NCBI GenBank assembly: GCA_016165875.1 | Contig: JABBOT010000004.1 | Coordinates: 31,959,866-32,023,865 of the forward strand | Length of the DNA stretch: 64,000 nt | Direction of reading: 5' to 3' | Source: Acanthopleura granulata | Taxonomy: Eukaryota; Mollusca; Polyplacophora; Chitonida; Chitonidae | In this document: positions 52,197 through 61,200 of the stretch, piece by piece | Numbering within the stretch: position 1 is the first letter of the stretch | How the letters are laid out: each line of letters opens with the position of its first letter | The notes under the pieces: generated by a model | Seen by the model: only the letters and a program-made list of their open reading frames with translations | What the model was told of the DNA's origin: nothing | Databases searched by the model: none | Position numbers and translations under genes: made by a program

Positions 52197-52263
52197 CTGT
52201 CTGGCAGAGAAGAATTTCGTGTCCAAGTATTTGGGACCCGAAATACTACGAATTCGGGCATCA

Positions 52264-52289
52264 ATGGACGAAAGACGATCGACGGGCAG
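52264..52289 (+). CDS. RYBP: RYBP coding exon 1
   Basis: Encodes MDERRSTG plus two bases of an Arg codon, with donor gtaaac at 52290. The phase (2) matches exon 2 exactly, giving an RSKRQAK junction like the vertebrate TRPKRQAK. The short basic N-terminus differs from the vertebrate one, so this exon rests on phase, spacing and promoter context. Confidence 0.75.
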
Positions 52290-55200
52290 GTAAACGAATT
52301 GTCCGGCCTCAAAATGACTGTGAAACGTTGTTATTTTTGTGTCATAAATTAATGCTGACTGCGTGTCAAGCGAGACCTCTTTTGTATTTATAGCCTCTCA
52401 GCGAAATGCTGTACATGGTAGCCTAGTCTAACTCGGCGAGTGCAGGCATCACGTTCACCGTTCGTTTCAAGATGCATGTGCAGTTGGAGAAGTCTAAACC
52501 AGGTGTTTGTTTGGTCATTTGAGATGGCCAGTGGCCATATCATCTGGCTGTAGCGAATGTATTGTGGATAATGGATTGTATTGCTGTAACTCACGTCTTG
52601 GTAACGTGACCCGAAATGTGTACCGGTAGTCCCACAACAACAGTGTAAGGCACACTCTGTAATGCTGCATTACCAGACTGAACATATTAAGCTGTACATG
52701 GTGTGAATTAATCAAGCTCAGTTCCCCTGCCACAGAAAGTGTTACATTATCACAGGTGATGGATCAGAGAAGGAACAGTATAGTCTTATTACAAAGATTA
52801 TTAGTCAGTTCAAAAGTGATGGACAAATGTTAGACAATGACATCACCAACCCCTGACCTCACCCATCCATCTTGCTCCTCCTTACTACACTGTACTTATT
52901 TCCAGTTAAAGTCTTATCTTATATAATGTTATGTTATCTATCATATTTCTGTTCATGGTGTTCTTAATGTTAAGGACTAACATTGTATAGTGTTGTAAGC
53001 GTTAATACGTGTATGTTATAAGAATACAAGAATCACTGTGTTAAACTATTTTATTTGCCTTTCACCAATCAAGAAAAGAAAACTAAAAACTTTCCTGGGT
53101 CACATATTAGCCTGTAAATGTTAATCACAGGTTACATCAGATTGTATAAAACAGTATTAAAATAATACACATGTGTAAGATAGAGTAAATTTGAGTGCCA
53201 TCTTTGATGCATTGAGCATGATACACTAAGCATGCATCTGCACAAAAAGGTGAACCCCACTCAGAATTATCAGTATAATTTAAGAAGGCACTCACTTGGT
53301 ATGCAGCGTTCTTGACTACAGAGCACAGTCGGTTAAGAAGTATAATTTTGAAGTTTGTACATTTCCAGAAAAAGTTGATGTAGTGTAAGGTGAATATAAG
53401 CACTGCTTTCACATTCAGAACAACATTCGCTGTTTTCCACTTCCTTCATATTTGAAGATTTTATATTGATTTTCTTTATATAAATCACGAAATAAACTTG
53501 CTGAAGAAAACCTGTGAAACACAACGCTGTTGAGAAGGGATAAAAATATGTTTTATTTGTACTTTAATGTCTCAAATAGTACCTGCATGATGTCTAGTTA
53601 TGTTGCAGTTTTGCTACATTTGTTCGCAACTTTCCACTTTTGTGTGCGATGGTGCTATACATGTAGTTGCTTCCAAGTTTTTCATTTCAGGAAAGTCAGA
53701 TGCTGTTACTAAGAGAGTCAGTAATATGGTTAGTTGCAAATATGTGACTATAATATAGCCACATGACAAATGAGCAGTAATATTTGTTGTACATCTTGCT
53801 TCTTGTTGGCTAATTTGACCACCATGTTTTTCCTAGGTCCAAAAGGCAGGCAAAAGCCCCAGATGAAGGGTTCTGGGACTGTAGTGTGTGTACTTACAGA
53901 AACCCTCCAGAAGCATTTAAATGCGAAATGTGTGATGTCCGCAAAGGTACATCTACAAGGTAAGCAACATCATAAATTTCACAGGAACACTTTTGAGCTA
54001 AGATTTATTTATACTGGTATGGTTTGCTCAAGATATTCCCCAGTATGGTAGAGAAGCCAAGGGTTACAGCATTCAGGTTTAATGTCAAGTTGATACATGC
54101 TTTGTACGACTTTGAAATAAGCAATACTGGAATATGACTATATCCTTGCTTGCTTGGAATTTATTGTAAGGGGATAGGTGAAGTAATGGGTTAGCCTCAT
54201 GTGAGTATAGCTGAAGTAAGGATGCGGGGAGGTAGGGGTATTTGATGTGTGGTGTCTTTGGCAGGTAGTATAAATACTGTAAGAGTTTTACATTCTTTCT
54301 TGTGATGACCATGCCCAAGAATTTGTTGTGCACAGTGTAGTTGCATATCTATCACTAACTTGGTTCCTTGTATGTGACAGAACTTGAAATCTGTCCCAGT
54401 TTTGATCATTAAACCTTTTCTGTGCCTGATTGAAGGAAATCTGACAGCCAGCATGGCTCTGGCTTAGCAAACTTTTTGAAGTGTCCATTCTAATAAGTAA
54501 AGAATGCACATAAATTTTAATCACAGATGTGCATTTAGGCCTTTTCTTACAGCCTAACAACTGATGCAATCTCTTGGGTGTGAAATATGTTGCTGTGTGC
54601 AATGACACTATAGGTGATATGGTTGTAGACTTGTATGGTTTACCTTACAAATAAGCACACCATCGGCCAAATCTTTAGATAGCTAGAGGAATGTTGTCAG
54701 TAAACAAAAAGCAATGCATACAGCAGATCAGGCTGATTGTCATCAAGGACACACAAATGTAAATTTGCAAATTCCATGTCCATGACTGGGATTGAACCTA
54801 TTTCACTGTTCCTGGAGCGTTGGTGACAGTAGAGATCAAAAGCACTCCTGTGGTCTGACGCTCATTGAAGACCAATTCTCTTTCACCAATATGGTATGCA
54901 TGTCTGTATGCTACAAATTGGAATGTTTGCCAGTAACTTGCCAATGGTCAGTTACTTGCAGGTATTCCTCTACCCATAAAACTTATCCATCACTGTACAG
55001 GTTAAAAATTGTGGATTATACTGTTATATTCCTTCTTGTATATATGTGAAAATTAAAGAGACATGGTCGTCCAAAAATTAGATGTTTTAGCATTGTTACA
55101 GAATGACATGAGTATTAGATATTTTTGTCAAGAAGTAAAAGAAGCTTTGTTTGTCCCACCCCCAGATTTGTACGTTAAGTAAACGTTTAAGAATAACAAA

Positions 55201-58200
55201 AAAGCTGAAAACTGAAAAGTCTGAAAAGAATATGTAAGTGAGGGGCTGTCAGTTGAGTGGAACTGGAACATGTGCACAGCGATTGCTAAACTTCATTTGT
55301 AAACAAGCATGGCTGATGACACTCGTAAGAGATGGAGTTAAGGCTCACTGATGACAGGATCAGCCAAAAAGAAGCGTAAAAAAGAGCACAGCAGGTTCTC
55401 AAGCAAGTCTAGAGTTGTAATTTGTGGTCAGTTATTGCAAAACTACACTGCTTGATAGGTGTGTGCAGATGTTGTTGTGGCAGTCTTACAACCTCTTCGT
55501 GTTAAATTCAGATGACAACAGAACTTGTGCGGGCTCGTGCAAGCTTCATACTGGGTGAATATTTTTTGTGACTGATGTAGTTTATGAACGAACTTCAAAA
55601 CTTCATTGAGACATTGCAGTCAGAATTTTTCAAATGTCCAAGGTTTGGGCGACCATGTCTCTGTAACTACTTCAGAGTAACATAGTGTGGTCCTGAGTGC
55701 TGTAGATAGCAAATATGGCATAGGCCTTGCTACTTAGTTTGTGTGCACCCCAATGTAGGCACATGTCAAACAGTCAAAATATCCTAGATTTTTCTGTTAT
55801 GTAACCTATATGTACATTTCAAAATCAGGTCCACTCTAATTAAAATCAGACAGCAGGGCTGTAGATAGCATGCATATTTGGGTAAATTATGCACAATTTT
55901 TCCCCAAATATGCATCAGTTTTTAAACTCTTGCGTTCAAATACGCATCAGAACACAAAAGTATGCAAACAACTTTATTTTCTATACGTGTTGGCAGCCTT
56001 ATAACTAATGGGGGCAGTTACACCTGTGGGACTACTGCAACAACGAAATACATGTTGAGCTCGATCACGTTCATTTCCCAGTCAAATAAATTCCTGTGAT
56101 CTGTACCACACCTTTGCATTAGTTTCTGATGATAGAAATATTTCTGTAACCGTCCCAGTTGAATCAGGAGCAGCAGAGGTAGGTTTAAAAATGTGTGTTT
56201 TGTTGAACACAAAGGCATTTACACCTCCATACACAGAAGAGTTTCATAAAGGTCTCAACATCGATCATATTTTCGACAGAACATTTATTTTTGACAGAAA
56301 TAATAATGAACTGATTCTGTCTCCGTGATAATACATTTGGTTGGTTAATTGTGTTTTCTTTACAATAGTGGTGGTTTGATGTGAGGCATCAGTTAGAAAC
56401 AACATACATGAATATTAATTTATTGTTTTATTTATTGTGTAATTTTTTTGGTATGTTTGTTTCTGGAATTGCATGTACATATAATATAGAAACTGTGGCA
56501 AAGCACTTGTGTTGCATTGTAGCCTTTAAAATTAAAAGGCAAATTGTCAAACTTATTTTACTCATCTGCTTCACATTTACCCATGCTTATTTGAAATGGA
56601 TGAGTAAATACTTATCAGCAAAAAAAGTTACCTGGAGCCCTGCAGATGGTATGTTGAAAGCCTCACTCAAGGTTTTCAGTTTCACAATTTATCATTTGAA
56701 AGACTTGAATTGCATGTAAATGGTTGGTTTGGGTTTCTGAGATGACATAAACCCTGAGTATCCCTGAATGGATGTCACATGTGTCCTGCAATGCTGTGAA
56801 TTAGTGTCTTGCATTTTCCAGATTTTGGAGGAAAACCAGAATTTTTTCCTCATTGCCACAAGTATATGTGTACATGTATTTATAAATGTTTAGTGTTGTG
56901 ACTAAGTTATTAATCCGACACCAGTTGATTGTTGTCTCTGTATTATTCCAGGCTAATGGTGAAACTTCTGACACACAGTGTTTAAAGGTGCAAAACTGGT
57001 CTTCAGATTTTGTCATTTTGTATTGTAAAAGTAATGAATTATTGTCAGGTTAGATAGTCAAAAGTCATTATTATATTTTTTTATATCTGGAAGGTGCATA
57101 TCTTGATCACATTAGTTTGTAAGAAACAGGGGCTCATGTTACCAGCAGGTTGTAAGTGATGTCAGACAGACCTGTCATGGCAACACATACTGTATTCTGA
57201 GATACATTGTCATGGTAGTTCTGTTGGACCTTGTGTTACACCCTCTTCATAAAACGGGCCTCTAAAGTATATTTATGTTACACTTCCTGTGGCAGTATAT
57301 ATACAATTTGACTTAGATTTGAGTGGACATCACTGCACTATTATGATTTTAGTTCATCTCCTTCAGTGCCAATAGATCAAAGTTTTGTGGTGTTATCATT
57401 TCCTGAATGTTAATTGTTCAAAAAATTTTTCTGATTTACCACACCTAAATATAGACAGAAAGCAGTGGGTGTTGAAAGAAAAATGTAATCAATAGGGAGA
57501 CTAATAGAGATGGAAATTTTTGAATACCATAATTCAAATCTTTTGACAGATAGATAACTGTTTTCATAACTGATGTCGTCTTTTCAAAGAGAGTGAGTTA
57601 CTTAACTCCACATGAAAGAAACTCTTATCAATGGTGAACAGTTTAACAGCTCCCAGACAACAAAGCCTCACAGTGTTAGCTTTATATTTAAGAAATGCAA
57701 ACCTTTTAATGTTAAAAAGATTAAAACATGTGAACAATATTTGGGGAAACATGGAGGTCAGTCCTTCAGAAATAATAAAGGACAACTTGAGCGTATATGA
57801 AAACGACTGATGCTTGAGTAGTTTGTAAATCATTAACAGGCTGTGCCTAACTGTTAAATGACTATGGATCTGGTGTGTGAGTAGATCAAGCCTATGGCAG
57901 TCGTCAGAGCTAAGGCATTCTGTCAATCAGTGATTAGTAGTTTTGTAGGGGTGGGGGCCTCTTTGGGCTGTCAGACTGCTCTCCATCAGTGTTACAAAAC
58001 ATTCCAGAAAGGTCCTAGATTCCTGACATACTTCCTTCTTAGCCCCCTCATTTTTAACACCAGATCCAAGCAGAGCCAGACTTATAAATTGCTCAGCTAT
58101 CAAGCATAAATAAGGCTTTGTCGAGTGGTATTTTGATCCCGTAAACTATGAAGAGATTTAAAGGGTCTTTTGTTATTAGCGACTAAAGAGCCTATAAAAT

Positions 58201-61200
58201 ATGCAGGTGGTCAAATGAATAAGTCAGAAAAAATCTCTAGACACCTGAGATTGCCCTGAAATAAATCACTTGGGACAAAACTTTGTCGGTAGTTTTTCCA
58301 CCCTGTCTTACAGGGAGGTCAGTGATAGACAGGTATGTTCTTACATCACATTCGTCATGTGAGTGACATACATGTGCACAAGATCAGATAGAATAACGAC
58401 CTCACACAGTGATAAAAATTCATGTATTCATAACTGGGTAGAAACTAGTCCAAAGCATATTTAGAAATATTTACTTGGTTTAGTTAGGTGTGGAATTTAG
58501 TGAGCCCCACCTGTCTTGTTATCTTGTGTATGTTACGAGCAAATTTTTGTGCAGGTTGTCAATACTTGGTATGTAAGTGGCGAATGCTTGTAAGTTCTGC
58601 TGTTATGTGGGCATGCACATCTGCATTTACCTGTATACTTCAGGCGTTTGTAAAGCACTGCCTAGTCATAACTAGTAATAAACTAATAAACCACAATTAA
58701 CAGGCAATAACAGGAAAACAGTGGCTTGTCGGGTCAGTGGATTTTAAGTCAGACTGTAATGGAGTCTCTGGACACAATAGTAAAATATTTGTATAGGTTT
58801 GAAGTTTCCGGGCACTCTATTTTAAGTGTGCTTGTACTATTACAAGCTCGATCTACATTCCTAAATTAAACATGTATTGACTATTTTTGGAAACTTAATG
58901 ACTTTTGTCTTATATTTCTGTATCGTCATCTGATACCATGTTAGCGACATAAAACCCTAAATATAGGCACATTTTGATGGTTAGAACTTGGACCTGTGGT
59001 AGAGGTGACTTTTTACAACTCTCAGAAAGTATTGATAGAAATGTTCCCCCATGGGTTATCTCGCTTTTCTCCCATACCATTCCCCCCTGCTGTGAAAAGC
59101 TGATTAAAATTGTAAATTCCCCTATTCTCTCACCTTCAAGTGACCACCAGCAGTGAAATGAGATAGTGTTGGGCAGCCCCAGAGTAAGGTGGGTCAAACC
59201 CAGGGCCATGGGCTGTCAGACTGGGAGGCTTTGAAGAAGTGGCAGTAATACTGTGTGAAGGCCTCAAAGTGTCTGGGAAAGGACCCTGAGGTGGGAGAGG
59301 TGGGACAAGGGTCACCTACACCCTGCCAGATGGAAAAGAATTCAAGAGGGAGAATTAGACTCTAGTTGTAAGCGCACAGTAGGAGTTCTACCTCATTGGC
59401 TTCATCGCACCATTTACTGTCTTGTGTGACCATATCCTCTTGTTTCCAGACCCACTTGACACATATTTCAGTCTTTGAACAAAGTGACATTAGCACCCTT
59501 ATTCTTGGGAAGAACTCAACTTGCTACATATACTTAGGGTGTTATAAACTGGCCCATGTATTGAGCGTACCTTGACTGTACTGTACACATACATAGCAAA
59601 TGGTTATTGGTTTGGTTTTAAGGTTGAAACAAGTTACTGTTCCTTTGTACATGTGCCAGGTAGGACTGAACTTATTGTGATTCCCAGCTCAAATGAATTC
59701 GTAGCATATATATGTGTAACCATGAAGAAAAAAGATTACATGTACTTTAAATTTGGTGTGTGATTTTCCAGAGTTAAGAGCTCACATACTATCAGACACA
59801 GTCAACCACACAACAAATATAGGCCACAAGTCTTCATTTCCTATTAACATGCTGTCTCAGAGCAGCTGCACAACTTTTGAAACTTTCAAGTTAACCAGGT
59901 ACTCAAAGTATGTGGCTGGCATAACACTGTATGTTACAATTACTTGCACATGTAGTGTTTTATTAAACCAGCATCTTTTACTAGATGCTCTAGAGGTATT
60001 TATCTAAGCTGCTTTAGATGAAGTAAGATTTTTAGGGTGGTAAGTTCATTGGTTGGTCCATGAAATGAAAGAAAGGATGATGTAGGATGATTTATATGTG
60101 TGCACTTTAATCTGACTAAACAGAAGTTTATAAGTGCATCTCAGTAGTGGATAAGAGTATGCAGCTTCCAGGTCAGGAAATGTAAACTTGTTCCATTCAG
60201 TCCAAAGCTGTATCTTTGTGCCTCTCCCTGTTCATGGAAGTTCTTTTTGGTCTGTACACGGATGACTCTGTCAGGCCAGATTCATCTCCAGAGATTCCAC
60301 TCCTAGCTGCAAGCTTTTCATTCATAAACCATCCTGGTTATTCTGTCAGCAAGGTCTATTCTTAGGGATTACATCTACATTGCTGTTGTATTCTGTCACA
60401 GGCTCCTCTTTGCGGAGACTTTATATGGTCTATTTCAAACCTTGCACTGTCCTTGTGTTTCTCTGGGATGAGTTCCACATGGATGTTGTATAAAAGTGTG
60501 CTGACTTTGATATCTTCAGAAAACCACGGATCAACTCTCAGATGGTAGCACAGCAAGTGGCCCAGCAGTTTGCTCCACCGGGGCCGCCCAAGAAGGAGAA
60601 GCTGATGAAGAAGGATAAGAACAGTGCTGGGTCAACAAAACGCAGCAGCAGGTGGGTGAGCGTACCTGACATTACCTGGTTACTCAGGGCAGGGTGGAGG
60701 CCACTTACCTGTCATCAGTATAACACACGTGTTTCATACACAACCTGACATATAACAACTCTTTGTTCTGGCATGGACATTAGCTTACATATTGCACATG
60801 CATAAGAAACAGTGGGTAATGAACATTGTAAAACCTTTGACTTCAAAGGTGACTGGGGGTCTTTCCGGGTTCCCGTATGTACTTGTTAAGTAGTTACACC
60901 ACATAAAGGTGAGTCTGACTGTTGACATTTGTTAACACCCACTCACTTCCTTCATGTTTGTTGGTACAGATAAACTGCCTGTTAAGCTGATACATTATCT
61001 CATGTACAAGGGTACTACCACACCACATAAAACCTTAAAAGTGAATGATTTTTATCTTCATGTGATAAAATCTGATGCCAGCTTCCTAGCCTCAAAAGGA
61101 AACAAAAATGTTTCAACAAACAAATGTTGATTGGCAAGCAAATGAGTACTTTTTTAATTTTTTAGTTTTTAATTCATGTAGGTAAAAGAATTAATCATTC

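Larger units (their letters stand above)
52100..52263 (+). promoter_or_regulatory. RYBP core promoter and 5' UTR, TATA-less
   Basis: Within 165 bases of the start codon: an E2F-like TTTCCCGC (52103-52110), an inverted CCAAT box ATTGGC (52150-52155), a 14-base palindrome centred on CACGTG (52163-52176) and a YY1-type CCGCCATCTTGGC (52184-52196). No TATA box is visible. The combination is typical of broadly expressed genes. An upstream ATG at 52178 opens a frame that overlaps the main start, so transcription probably begins downstream of it or the uORF has an effect. Confidence 0.65.
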
